Below, piece after piece: positions 23,038-33,501 of a stretch of 50,692 bases of DNA. Every line of letters starts with the position of its first letter. Positions within the stretch are counted from its first letter, which is position 1. The translations under genes and the position numbers were made by a program. The stretch is taken from NCBI GenBank assembly GCA_927441425.1, contig CAKMKG010000020.1, forward strand, positions 1 through 50,692, written 5' to 3'. The stretch comes from an uncultured Bacillota bacterium (lineage in GTDB: Bacteria; Bacillota; Clostridia; Peptostreptococcales; Anaerovoracaceae). Below the pieces are notes generated by a model that did no database searches, was not told the DNA's origin, and saw nothing but the letters and a program-made list of their open reading frames with translations.

Positions 23038-23784
23038 ATGTACACACTTCTAATACTAGGAATCATGATCTTTCTTCCTATCCCGGTTATGATGAAATAT
23101 ATGTTCACCGGCCGGAGTGCCTATCGAGGGATTCTGGAAGGATCTTTCGTTGCAATAACAGGAGTTACCCTCGTGTTCTTGTTATTTTGGGCTATGACGG
23201 GAGTCACATTTTTTGAAGTGCTGAATAGCACATTAAGCCAACTCAACGTTGAGGATATGAGTCCAAGCAGCTATTATATGATAGGCATGAAAGAACTGGA
23301 TTCGGATGGGATGCTACTGGCACTGGAAAGCATGAAGGAGATGACAAAGCTGGCTTTCCCCGGTACGGTTATTGTAATCTGCCTTGTGATCGCCTACTTG
23401 AATTATGCAGTCATATCGTGGTACATCAATAAATCCGGAAGAAAAATATCGGTTTTGCCCCCCTTCAGAGCCTTTTCTCTGCCGAAAAATATTTTCTTTG
23501 GCGCAGTAATCATCTATCTATTGTCTTATATTACTGCAAATGTGGGAATAATAGACAAGGATCTGATCATGTTCAATCTGGAGCTGTTGTTTACCTTTAT
23601 ATTTTCCATACAGGGACTGGCAGTGATTTTTTATATTGGCTATTCGAAGAAGCTTCCAAAGATTATCCTGTTCATCGTGTCCGGGATTTTCATCCTGACT
23701 TGGATCGGGCAGACATTTTTGTTCCTTTTAGGACTGACTGATGGGATATTGAATATTAGAAAAAGATTTTCCAAACAAATTTGA
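23038..23784 (+). CDS. DUF2232 (YybS-like) membrane protein
   Basis: A 248-residue polytopic membrane protein with about seven hydrophobic helices (for example MYTLLILGIMIFLPIPVMM and IILFIVSGIFILTWIGQTF). Position between rpsR and gdpP is the conserved place of the YybS/DUF2232 family, whose role is unknown. The ribosome site is aaaggg, rather weak. The upstream terminator implies part of the expression is independent or read-through. Confidence 0.75.
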   Translation: MYTLLILGIMIFLPIPVMMKYMFTGRSAYRGILEGSFVAITGVTLVFLLFWAMTGVTFFEVLNSTLSQLNVEDMSPSSYYMIGMKELDSDGMLLALESMKEMTKLAFPGTVIVICLVIAYLNYAVISWYINKSGRKISVLPPFRAFSLPKNIFFGAVIIYLLSYITANVGIIDKDLIMFNLELLFTFIFSIQGLAVIFYIGYSKKLPKIILFIVSGIFILTWIGQTFLFLLGLTDGILNIRKRFSKQI

Positions 23785-23823
23785 ATTTGTAGATTTCGAC
23801 TGCAAAAAATCGAGGTTTATGTT

Positions 23824-24011
23824 ATAATAGTTCCATTGATTAAGACGGCTTCGCCGAGCGGAAGGAACTATTGCATCGTCCGGTGGACATGGGACGACGA
23901 TATAATGAACGCGTACGATTGAATCCAGCTTCGCTGAGAGGAAGCGTTCATTGCGTCATCCTTTGGACTAGAAAGGGATGACTAAATGATTCCATTGATT
24001 AAGACGGCTTC
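23824..24011 (+). ncRNA. tandem structured repeat ahead of gdpP (candidate RNA motif)
   Basis: Two about 80-nt units and a third partial copy. Unit A (from 23829): gttcc...ggaac stem enclosing ggcttcgcc, then tcgtcc...ggacga. Unit B (from 23907): gaacgc...gcgttc stem enclosing agcttcgct, then gtcatcc...ggatgac. The stems differ in sequence but keep pairing, while linkers such as ATTGA, GAG-GGAAG and ATTGC stay alike, which is the mark of selection on RNA structure. The partial copy (23990-24011) repeats 22 bases of unit A exactly. The first unit follows TATAAT. I do not recognise the family. Confidence 0.5.
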
Positions 24012-24045
24012 CTACAGCTAAAAATCGAAGAACATAGGAGTTAAA

Positions 24046-25911
24046 ATGGGTGAGAGATCATTGAAAGACCGCATTTCAACTTATTTTAATATAACCAATG
24101 GCAAAAAAAGCGAATCGATGAAGGCTTATACAGAGCACATCTTTCAAATTGTCGACAAAACCATGAGTTATTCCATTTCGAATCACCCTCTGCCTTTGTG
24201 TATGATCGATTCGGAAGGAAGATTCCTTTGGTTTAACAAAAAATTCTCAGAGATATATCAGGATGACGATATTGCGAATGCAGGGATATCCCGTGTTACC
24301 GGATTGAAGGCCGCTGAGTTTTTTACAGAAGATCCTGTTGAAAAGCCGGTCATGGTTTCCCATGGCGGAAAGACTTACAGAGTGGTCTCCTCCTATCTGG
24401 ATGAGGATAAAAACAACAGTGCGGTACTTTATTGGATTGATATGACGAATTATGAGGTGGTAAAGTCCCTATATAAAGATGAAAAGAGCTGCTTTGCCTA
24501 TGTCATCGTAGACAATTACGACGAGCTCATCTCCAGTTCCCCGGATCACAGGAAATCCATCGTTGCCGCTGAGATCGAAAAAACGATACGGCAATGGGCT
24601 GCAAAGTTGTCGGCTTCCATCACCCGAGCTCGGAACAATCAATACTTTGTAGTGTTTGAGCATAAATATTTTGAAAAACTGGAAACAGGAAAATTCTCCA
24701 TCCTGGATGATGTGAGAGAAATCGAAACAGATGCTGATTTTCCGGTTTCTCTGAGCATCGGAATCGGCGTAGGCGGAAAAACACCTCAGCAGGGAGACGA
24801 GTACGCAGCAGCTGCTCTGGATCTTGCCTTGGGGCGCGGTGGCGACCAGGCCGTTGTAAAGAAGGTCAGTAAAATTGAATACTATGGCGGCAGATTGCAA
24901 ACAGTAGAAAAGAGAAACAAGGGAAAATCGAGAATCATGGCCCATGCCCTTAGGCAATTGATTGATCAATCCAGTCAGGTCATCATCATGGGACATAAAA
25001 AGCCCGACATGGATTCCTTCGGCGCGGCTTTGGGCATTTGCAGGATCGCAAAGAACAGAAATAAACCTGTTTCCGTGATCATGAATTCTTATAACGAATC
25101 CTTGACGGATATGGTGCAGGCGGCGGAAGCCTCCGGTAACTATAAATTTATCAATAGTGGGCAGGCACTGGAAATTGCAGACAAAGAAACACTGGTCGTC
25201 GTCGTGGATACCCATCGGCCCAGTCTGGTAGAATGCCCCGAGCTACTGACCAATACAGATAAATTGGTGGTGATCGACCATCACCGAAAGACGGAAGAAT
25301 TTATCGACAATGCGGCGCTAACCTATATGGAAGCATATGCGTCCTCTACCTCGGAACTGATTACGGAAATTCTTCAGTATAGTGGTGGAGAGAAAAAAGA
25401 TATCGACAAATTTGAAGCCGAAGTTTTACTAGCAGGAATCACCGTAGATACCAATCGTTTTTCCATCAGAACGGGTGTCAGAACCTTTGAAGCCGCTTCA
25501 TGGTTGCGCAGAATGGGCGCCGATACGGCTAACGTAAGACAGTACTTCCAGACTGATATGGACTCTCTGAAGCAAAGATCAAAGATTGTTAGCAGCGCAG
25601 TAATGCCGACACCCGGCATTGCCATTGCGAAGTGTGAAGGGAAGCATACGGATGTGCAGGTGATTAACTCCCGTGCAGCAGATGAAATGCTTAATATCAA
25701 GGGCATCAAGGCAAGCTTTGTGGTAGGCGAAAACGACGAGGGACTTACTGTCATCAGTGCCCGTTCCCTTGGCGAAGTTAATGTGCAGACCATCATGGAA
25801 AAGCTAGGCGGTGGAGGAAACTTGACAAAAGCGGGTGCGCAGATAGAAATACCCGTTGAAGAAACCATGAAGCTCATTCTGAAACTGGTCAATGAAATCG
25901 AAACCAAATAG
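24046..25911 (+). CDS. gdpP: GdpP-type cyclic-di-AMP phosphodiesterase
   Basis: A 621-residue DHH-family phosphodiesterase expected to cut c-di-AMP to pApA. Order: PAS-like region (about 40-110, PLCMIDSEGRFLWFNKKF), degenerate GGDEF domain (about 150-290), DHH domain with GHKKPDMDSFGAALG, VVVDTHRP and VIDHHRKTEEF, and DHHA1 at the end. Two oddities: the two N-terminal membrane helices of classical GdpP are absent (the start is charged, MGERSLKDRISTYF), so it looks soluble. Also, the DHHA1 motif usually read as GGGGH has Asn (GGGGNLTKAGAQI). The ribosome site is taggag. Upstream is the tandem RNA-like repeat; downstream are two hairpins and rplI. Confidence 0.85.
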   Translation: MGERSLKDRISTYFNITNGKKSESMKAYTEHIFQIVDKTMSYSISNHPLPLCMIDSEGRFLWFNKKFSEIYQDDDIANAGISRVTGLKAAEFFTEDPVEKPVMVSHGGKTYRVVSSYLDEDKNNSAVLYWIDMTNYEVVKSLYKDEKSCFAYVIVDNYDELISSSPDHRKSIVAAEIEKTIRQWAAKLSASITRARNNQYFVVFEHKYFEKLETGKFSILDDVREIETDADFPVSLSIGIGVGGKTPQQGDEYAAAALDLALGRGGDQAVVKKVSKIEYYGGRLQTVEKRNKGKSRIMAHALRQLIDQSSQVIIMGHKKPDMDSFGAALGICRIAKNRNKPVSVIMNSYNESLTDMVQAAEASGNYKFINSGQALEIADKETLVVVVDTHRPSLVECPELLTNTDKLVVIDHHRKTEEFIDNAALTYMEAYASSTSELITEILQYSGGEKKDIDKFEAEVLLAGITVDTNRFSIRTGVRTFEAASWLRRMGADTANVRQYFQTDMDSLKQRSKIVSSAVMPTPGIAIAKCEGKHTDVQVINSRAADEMLNIKGIKASFVVGENDEGLTVISARSLGEVNVQTIMEKLGGGGNLTKAGAQIEIPVEETMKLILKLVNEIETK

Positions 25912-25916
25912 CAGTC

Positions 25917-25990
25917 GAAATCACAAATCGAAGATTTGTGATTTCCGTGCATAAGTTCACCTACAATTTACTTTGTAAATTGGGTGAGCT
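25917..25990. repeat. two adjacent intergenic hairpins
   Basis: gaaatcacaaatc/gatttgtgatttc (25917-25945) is a perfect 13-bp stem with a three-base loop. A second, slightly bulged stem runs from agttcac...caatttac to gtaaattg...gagct (25954-25990). Neither has a T run. They separate gdpP from rplI and could be mRNA stabilisers or a short palindromic repeat. Confidence 0.6.
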
Positions 25991-26007
25991 AAGAGGAGGG
26001 ATACAAG

Positions 26008-26451
26008 ATGATTGTAATATTATTAAAAGATATAAAAGGCGTGGGGAAATCCGGTGAAGTGATAAAGGTTAGCGATGGCTACGCCAGAAATATGCTGCTG
26101 CCCAAAGGCTTTGCGAGGGAAGCGACAGAAGGAAATGTTAGAAATCTAGAAAAGCAGAAGTCCATCAAGGAAGAGCAACGGCTGAAAGAATTGGCGGAAG
26201 CCAAAGAAATGGCGGAAAGGATCGGGCAGCTCAGGGTTACAATTAAATCCAAATCGGGAGAGGGCGGAAGACTGTTTGGGTCTATTACTACGAAGGATGT
26301 TGCGGACGCGTTGGCAGAGCAGCACAAAATTAATATCGATAAGAGAAAATTTATACTGGAAAACCCCATCAAGCACACGGGTGATTTTGAACTGGACATC
26401 AAGATTTACCCCGAAGTCATCGCAAAATTGAAGGTTACAGTTGCAGTATAA
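26008..26451 (+). CDS. rplI: ribosomal protein bL9
   Basis: A 147-residue bL9 of the 50S subunit. The N-terminal domain MIVILLKDIKGVGKSGEVIK with VSDGYARNMLLPKGFA is the family signature. A long connecting helix rich in Glu/Lys follows, then the C-terminal domain with GGRLFGSITTKDVADAL. Ribosome site agaggaggg. It sits in the usual gdpP-rplI-dnaB order. Confidence 0.97.
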   Translation: MIVILLKDIKGVGKSGEVIKVSDGYARNMLLPKGFAREATEGNVRNLEKQKSIKEEQRLKELAEAKEMAERIGQLRVTIKSKSGEGGRLFGSITTKDVADALAEQHKINIDKRKFILENPIKHTGDFELDIKIYPEVIAKLKVTVAV

Positions 26452-26465
26452 AAGAGGGTAAATTT

Positions 26466-27803
26466 ATGGGTCAATATGAAAGGATTCCGCCACATAACGA
26501 CGATGCAGAAAAATCCGTGCTGGGTTCTATCCTTTTGGATAAGGACGCTTTATATGATGTGTTGGAAATACTAAGACCGGAAGATTTCTACAATGAGATG
26601 CACAAGGAAATTTATTCTGCAGTCATTGAATTATACAGAAAAAGCCAGCCCGTCGACATTCTCACCGTATCTGAGGAGCTGAAAAAACGAAAATCTCTGG
26701 AAATGGTTGGCGGAAGATCATACATAGCACTGCTATCCACGGTTGTTCCTTCCACCTCCAATGCGGGGGAATATGCGAAGATTATCGGGGAGAAGGCGAT
26801 CCTCCGAAAACTTATTGGGACTGCATCGGACATCATTGAAAAAGGATATCAGGAAAGAATGGCGTCTGCCGAGGTGCTGGACTTCGCCGAAAGAGGGATT
26901 TTTGAAATTGCGCAGTCCAGACAGACAAAAGATTTTGCGCTGATCAAGGATGTCCTCTGGGATAACATCGCGAAAATCGACGAAATGTCCAAACTGGATG
27001 GCAATATCACCGGCCTTACAACCGGTTTTATTGATCTGGATGCCAGAACTTCCGGAATGCAAAAGTCGGATTTGATCATGCTTGCCGCGAGACCAAGTAT
27101 GGGGAAGACGGCGTTTGCACTGAACATCGCTCAGCATGCCGCCATTAAAGCGAAGGCGAAGGTCTTGATTTTCAGTCTGGAAATGTCCCGTGACCAATTG
27201 GGACAGAGAATGCTCAGCATGGAATCCCGCATCGAAATGCAGAAGCTGAAAACAGGAAATTTGGAAAGAAAGGATTGGGATCAGATCCACATTGCGTTAG
27301 ATACCCTATCTAAGACTAGTATTTACATAGACGATTCGCCGGGCATCACTGCCATGGAAATCAAAAATAAATGCAGACGACTGAAAGCGGAAAAGGGATT
27401 GGACCTGATTGTAATTGACTATCTCCAGCTCATGTCCTATGAAGGAAGGTCGGAAAGCAGACAGCAGGAGATCACGGCGCTCTCCAGATTTTTAAAGCTT
27501 CTTGCCAGAGAAATGGAATGTCCTGTCGTCGTATTATCCCAGCTGTCCCGTGCGCCGGAACAGAGGCAGGATCACAGACCGATCCTTTCTGACCTGCGAG
27601 AATCCGGATCTATCGAACAGGATGCTGATATCGTAATGTTTTTGTATCGTGATGAATATTATAACCCAGAGACAACGGACAAACCGAATATCTGTGAAGT
27701 GAATATTGCGAAACAGAGAAGCGGTCCCACAGGAAGCATTGAGCTTACCTGGCTTGGGAAATATACGAGATTTGTTGACAAAAGCCGTATAAGTGAGAAA
27801 TAA
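26466..27803 (+). CDS. dnaB: replicative DNA helicase
   Basis: A 445-residue hexameric helicase that unwinds DNA ahead of the replisome. The N-terminal helical domain starts RIPPHNDDAEKSVLGSIL. The RecA-like domain has Walker A ARPSMGKTAFALN, SLEMSRDQLGQRML, Walker B LIVIDYLQLM and the DnaB motif VVLSQLSRAPEQRQDHRPILSDL (shown only as landmarks). The length is standard and no intein is present. It follows rplI by 14 bases. Confidence 0.96.
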   Translation: MGQYERIPPHNDDAEKSVLGSILLDKDALYDVLEILRPEDFYNEMHKEIYSAVIELYRKSQPVDILTVSEELKKRKSLEMVGGRSYIALLSTVVPSTSNAGEYAKIIGEKAILRKLIGTASDIIEKGYQERMASAEVLDFAERGIFEIAQSRQTKDFALIKDVLWDNIAKIDEMSKLDGNITGLTTGFIDLDARTSGMQKSDLIMLAARPSMGKTAFALNIAQHAAIKAKAKVLIFSLEMSRDQLGQRMLSMESRIEMQKLKTGNLERKDWDQIHIALDTLSKTSIYIDDSPGITAMEIKNKCRRLKAEKGLDLIVIDYLQLMSYEGRSESRQQEITALSRFLKLLAREMECPVVVLSQLSRAPEQRQDHRPILSDLRESGSIEQDADIVMFLYRDEYYNPETTDKPNICEVNIAKQRSGPTGSIELTWLGKYTRFVDKSRISEK

Positions 27804-27865
27804 TGAGGCGGAAAATTTTCTCAAGTTGAAAGTTTTCTACGGAAGCGTTAATAGGAGGTATTAAT

Positions 27866-28066
27866 ATGAAAATTACCGAGAACATGCTCCTCAACGATAT
27901 TCTTGATATGGATCCGGATCCAACGGAGATCTTTCTCCGTCATGGACTCAACTGCCTCGGCTGCCCCGGAGCTCAGAGCGAAAACCTGAGAGAAGCCGCA
28001 GAGGGACACGGAATCAGTCTTACAAAATTGATGGATGATTTGAATGAATTTTTAGGTGAAAAATAG
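27866..28066 (+). CDS. DUF1858 small protein
   Basis: A 66-residue protein of the DUF1858 family, often found beside hybrid-cluster or redox proteins. Landmarks: ENMLLNDILDMDPDPTEIF and the cysteine pair GLNCLGCPGA. The CxxC pair may bind a metal or cluster. The ribosome site is taggaggt. It lies between dnaB and purA, probably in the same transcript. Function unknown. Confidence 0.8.
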   Translation: MKITENMLLNDILDMDPDPTEIFLRHGLNCLGCPGAQSENLREAAEGHGISLTKLMDDLNEFLGEK

Positions 28067-29365
<1,299 letters not shown>

Positions 29366-29691
29366 TTAGCAAGAGGAACGCAAGGCGACTGCCGGGCATA
29401 TTTTCAACGTTCCGTTCCGGAACTCCGACTCGCTTGGCTCGCTGCTGTCCGTTTTGCCTGCCAAGCAAGCTTGGGGCAAAAAGGCTCGAAAATCCGCTCA
29501 CCTTCCAGTTAACAATGGTTCGGAGGGTTTTCTATGAAAAACATGCCGTCGCGTCGCCAACACCGGTATCTCGTGCCGTTGGTATTCTCACGGGAAAGCG
29601 TCCGAGCTATCGTAATGGAGGATTCCTAATTGTAAGCGAGCGGTTTCCAAGGGAACACCCCTGGCAGGCGCCAGTTTTGTAAGGATTAAAA
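29366..29691. other. intergenic region, no confident gene
   Basis: 326 bases between purA and dnaD with more GC than the neighbours. An open frame of 82 codons (29434-29682) has no ribosome site and an odd composition (many Pro, Arg and Ser), so I do not call it. Several small palindromes are present, for example gttccggaac and ctggcaggcgccag. It could be a dispersed non-coding repeat; a search of the whole genome would tell. Confidence 0.4.
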
Positions 29692-30963
29692 ATGAACTTT
29701 AAAAAAGAGAACATCAAGGATTATTATCTGAGAGATACCAATGTCGAGAATATATTTATCAATGAGTATCTGACCCAGGCTCCTGGAGATTATGTCAAGG
29801 TATATCTGTTTGCTTTAATGTATGCAGATTTTGATATGCACATGACCAACGAAACCATTGCGAAGCACCTGAGCATGGAGGATGAGGATGTTCTGAAGGC
29901 ATGGACCTATTGGGAGAAGATGGGCATCATCAGGAAGCATTTTGAGAAGCCCGGCGAGAAGTTCCGTTATCAGGTGGAATTTCTCAATTTGAAAGAGCTG
30001 GCTTACGGAAAGAAGCAGAAGAGCCAGAAATCCGAAGCAAAGATTCCGGATCGCCTGAAAGAGCTCATGGATGATGACACAATCAGAGACATGTACAGTG
30101 AGATTGAACGAATTACGGGAAGGCTGTTTGAGGGCAAGGAGCCGGCCGAAATATTATCATGGATCACAGACTTCAATGTCAATCCGGAAATGATCGTCTA
30201 TGCGTATTCCTATTGCGTGAAGAAAAAAAATCACAGCAACCACAAGTATGTAGCCGCTATCGTGAAGGAGTGGGCAAACCAGGGACTGAAATCCATCGAG
30301 CAACTCGAGGATTATCTAGAGCAGACGGATAACCGCCATTATCTGTATAAAAGAGTTCTTCGGGCATTGGGCTTTCTGCGCAATGCCACGGAGGAGGAAA
30401 AACGGATCATGGATACCTGGTTCGACCAAATGAACTTCCCTATTGAAAAGGTTCTGGACGCGTGCAAGAAGACCTCAGGGATTTCCAATCCAAACATCAA
30501 CTACATAAACAGCGTTTTAAAAGCATGGAGCAACGGAAGCGGAGAAAAATCTGGAGCCTCTTCCGAGGATGGAAAAACCGGTTCTATCGCACGCGTTATG
30601 AAGCAGTATGAGGAAGTCAGAGCGAAAAATGAAGTGAAAGCAGAGGAAAGAAGGACCGAAGTTTATCGCCGAATACCCCGGGTCAAGGAGATTGAAGAAG
30701 AGGCGAGAAATATCGGATTGCAGATTTCCAGGGCAATGCTTTCCGGCACAGCAGAAGGAAAAGCGAAGATTAGAGCGATGAAAGAAAAGATTGACAATCT
30801 TAACGGAGAGAAGGCTTTCCTTATGACAGAGAATAACTTTCAAATCGACTATATGGATATGGTGTATGATTGCGCACTATGCAGGGACACTGGCATACAA
30901 GATACAGGGGATCGTTGTATTTGCTTTGCTGATAAGTTGGGCAGCATTCAAAAAATGGATTGA
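29692..30963 (+). CDS. dnaD: DnaD-like primosome protein fused to helicase-loader N-terminus
   Basis: A 423-residue protein. An N-terminal winged helix (about 1-105) precedes two DnaD/DnaB2 domains (about 125-205 and 225-285, the second with NYINSVLKAW). Then comes a region, 325-423, that resembles the N-terminal part of the DnaI/DnaC helicase loader: RRIPRVKEIEEEARNIGLQIS, a helix through LNGEKAFLMTENNFQ, and a zinc-type motif C394-x2-C397...C409-x-C411 within DCALCRDTG. No AAA+ ATPase follows here, although dnaC normally sits next. Such proteins start replication by delivering DnaB, whose gene is 2 kb upstream. The fusion is my reading; DnaD itself is secure. Confidence 0.8.
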   Translation: MNFKKENIKDYYLRDTNVENIFINEYLTQAPGDYVKVYLFALMYADFDMHMTNETIAKHLSMEDEDVLKAWTYWEKMGIIRKHFEKPGEKFRYQVEFLNLKELAYGKKQKSQKSEAKIPDRLKELMDDDTIRDMYSEIERITGRLFEGKEPAEILSWITDFNVNPEMIVYAYSYCVKKKNHSNHKYVAAIVKEWANQGLKSIEQLEDYLEQTDNRHYLYKRVLRALGFLRNATEEEKRIMDTWFDQMNFPIEKVLDACKKTSGISNPNINYINSVLKAWSNGSGEKSGASSEDGKTGSIARVMKQYEEVRAKNEVKAEERRTEVYRRIPRVKEIEEEARNIGLQISRAMLSGTAEGKAKIRAMKEKIDNLNGEKAFLMTENNFQIDYMDMVYDCALCRDTGIQDTGDRCICFADKLGSIQKMD

Positions 30964-31080
30964 AATAGTTTGGCAGAATGTATATACTATAAATGATAAG
31001 CAGAAATCGAGCATGATAGCACAACGGACATAGCTGCATATGATAAAGCACCCCATCGTAAGATGGCCGGGAGGAAACAT

Positions 31081-33501
31081 ATGAAGGAATCCAGAAGACA
31101 GGGCAGAAAAATACATAGCTTATGGAACGACCTAACTTCAGGTATTGTAGATAAAATTAATCATTATAAAAATAACATATTTGATAAACAAAACGAAGAT
31201 AGGGATATGAGGGATACGCATACCCCTTTTTCGCGTCTGGACTTAACCGGCATGAACCGGGAACAGGCGAAGGAATTGATCAACAAGATCATTGATGAAA
31301 AGCTGGAAATGGTTTCTCATATCGAGATGACCGAGCTAAAAATAGATTACAAGGAAAGAGAACGGCAAAGAGCAAAAGCGGCAGAAAGAATCAATGAGAG
31401 AAGAAAACGAAGAAAGCAAAAGAATCTGGTGGCAGCGGAAACCGTCGTAACCGAGCAGGGCGTCTATTCGGATTATAAGCATGCCTCTGTTTTTGATATC
31501 CTTCAGCCGGAATCGTTCCCGGCGGAAGCGCATACCAGCGCTCCAATCGAAGGCCAATTGTCGATCATGGATACCATTGCAGCTGCTGAAGTCGATCAAT
31601 CCGTCGAATACGCAGAAACTGTCGAACCGGAGCTCATTGCCGCTCATGAAGAGCCCGCTGAACAGGAGCTTATTGTCGCGTTTTCAGAGCCCGCCGAACC
31701 GGTCAAAATCCCGGTGTCTTCTGTAGCCGTGGAGCTACAGGAAAACGCTGGTAAACCTGCTTTCTTTAATGGCGTACAGATCAACACCTCCCTTGACGAA
31801 GCCGTGGACATGGTGTTTGCATTTTATACAAAAAATAAAGCAAGTATGATTTCCTTCTGCCAGAAGACACAGCAAATCACCGAGGAAGTGTTTAGAGGAA
31901 AGGTGGTTCCGGCAGCAGCAGTAGGTAGGGCACGAGTGAACGGCAAGCTGATGCCTTTGCTTCAAAAAATAGAGTCCGGGCTGCAAATGAAACATAAGGC
32001 TGCGTTTATGCTGGCGAAGCTGACTGAGAGAGAAAAGCATACTGCAGAAATGATGGTTTCTTTCATCGACAGTTTCGATCGAAAGAATGAGGCCTTCCTC
32101 AATGGCATTGCTTTCATTATGAACAAGGTAACCCATCGGATCGAGGTAATCGGTGATTGGGCTGAGCATCACAAGAAGCAGCTCCTGATTGGATTTGGGA
32201 TTGGAGTTGCTGCCTTTGCAGCAGTCACAATCATGATAGGAAATATGACAGCCTATGAATATATCTACAACGGCAAAGTTCTTGGAGTCGTAAAAAATCA
32301 GGAGGATGTATACAAAACCATTGATATCATAGGAGACAAGCTTAGTGTGCAATACGCTGCAGATATTACCATTAACAAGGAGAAGGATATTCGATTCAAC
32401 AAGATCGTTGCCTTCCATCAGGATATTGATGATAAAGAGGCCATCCTGAACAGGCTGACTTATATGCGAGACATGAAGGCAAATGGGCGCGGCATTTACA
32501 TTGACGGTAAGCTGGTGGCAATCCTAGAGAGCGATGAGACCGCCAAAGCGATTTTAAGTGAAATTCAAAACAGATACTTATCTTCAGAGAATGCGAATAT
32601 CGAATACAAAAAGATCGATTTTGCGGAAGATGTGACCATCAAGGACATTGAAACAAAGCTCGGCAGTATCGAAGCCAAAGAGAAGGCATTGGAATATATG
32701 ATGACCGGTGCGGTAGAGAAAAAGATCCATCTGGTGCAGCAGGGAGAGACCTTTTCGGAAATAGCAAAGATGTACGGGTTGAAGCAAAGCGAACTGAAAG
32801 TTTCAAATCCGGAGGTGATTCCGGAAAAACTCCACATCGGGCAGGAGATCTGCCTGAATCAAATCGTTCCACTGGTAACGGTACAGACAACGGAGGTTGC
32901 GCAGTATATAGAAGCAATCCCGTATGAGATCCAGTATGAGAACACCGGATCCCTGTTTAAAAACGAGCAGACTGTAAAATCCAGAGGTGCCAACGGAGAA
33001 AAAGATGTTGTCGCCGAGATTGTTAGAAATAACGGAATCGAAGTGAGCCGAAAGGAAATCAGCGCAACCATATTAAGCGAGCCGGTTTCCCAGATCGTAT
33101 TGGTGGGAACCAAAGAACCTCCGCCATTGATTGGTACGGGATCCTTTATCTATCCCATCAGAGGGACTTTGACTTCACGGTATGGAACGAGATGGGGAAG
33201 ACTTCATTCGGGAATCGATCTTGCGGCACCCATCGGTACGCATATCAAAGCTGCTGACGGTGGAAAGGTAACCTTTGCAGGATACAATGGCGCCCTCGGG
33301 TACATGGTTGCAATCGACCATGGCGGTGGAAGAGTGACCTGGTACGGACACTGCAGCAAGCTCCATGTGAAAAAAGGAGATAAGGTTTATCAGGGCCAGC
33401 ATATCGCCAACGTTGGAAACACTGGAAGAAGTACCGGCCCACATGTTCACTTTGAAGTACATATCAACGGCAAAACAAAAAACCCATTGAATTATCTATA
33501 G
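31081..33501 (+). CDS. membrane-anchored M23 peptidase with LysM and G5 domains
   Basis: An 806-residue cell-wall enzyme. The N-terminal half (1 to about 360) is charged, Glu/Ala-rich and probably cytosolic. One transmembrane helix is near residue 365 (LLIGFGIGVAAFAAVTIMI). LysM near 560 (HLVQQGETFSEIAKMYGL), G5 at about 600-680, and M23 at the end with zinc ligands in LHSGIDLAAP and PHVHFEVH plus WYGHCSKLHV. It should cut peptidoglycan cross-links. The ATG at 31081 follows gggaggaaac; an in-frame ATG at 31063 overlaps that site. The 3' end overlaps the convergent S8 protease by 6 bases. The location beside walRK fits, since WalR controls such hydrolases. Confidence 0.88.
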   Translation: MKESRRQGRKIHSLWNDLTSGIVDKINHYKNNIFDKQNEDRDMRDTHTPFSRLDLTGMNREQAKELINKIIDEKLEMVSHIEMTELKIDYKERERQRAKAAERINERRKRRKQKNLVAAETVVTEQGVYSDYKHASVFDILQPESFPAEAHTSAPIEGQLSIMDTIAAAEVDQSVEYAETVEPELIAAHEEPAEQELIVAFSEPAEPVKIPVSSVAVELQENAGKPAFFNGVQINTSLDEAVDMVFAFYTKNKASMISFCQKTQQITEEVFRGKVVPAAAVGRARVNGKLMPLLQKIESGLQMKHKAAFMLAKLTEREKHTAEMMVSFIDSFDRKNEAFLNGIAFIMNKVTHRIEVIGDWAEHHKKQLLIGFGIGVAAFAAVTIMIGNMTAYEYIYNGKVLGVVKNQEDVYKTIDIIGDKLSVQYAADITINKEKDIRFNKIVAFHQDIDDKEAILNRLTYMRDMKANGRGIYIDGKLVAILESDETAKAILSEIQNRYLSSENANIEYKKIDFAEDVTIKDIETKLGSIEAKEKALEYMMTGAVEKKIHLVQQGETFSEIAKMYGLKQSELKVSNPEVIPEKLHIGQEICLNQIVPLVTVQTTEVAQYIEAIPYEIQYENTGSLFKNEQTVKSRGANGEKDVVAEIVRNNGIEVSRKEISATILSEPVSQIVLVGTKEPPPLIGTGSFIYPIRGTLTSRYGTRWGRLHSGIDLAAPIGTHIKAADGGKVTFAGYNGALGYMVAIDHGGGRVTWYGHCSKLHVKKGDKVYQGQHIANVGNTGRSTGPHVHFEVHINGKTKNPLNYL

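Noticed and set aside
23824..24011. CRISPR array
   Set aside because: Only two full units and one partial, with no constant repeat length or unrelated spacers; paired changes in stems point to RNA structure.
29434..29682. 82-codon frame between purA and dnaD
   Set aside because: No ribosome site, odd composition and no recognisable family.
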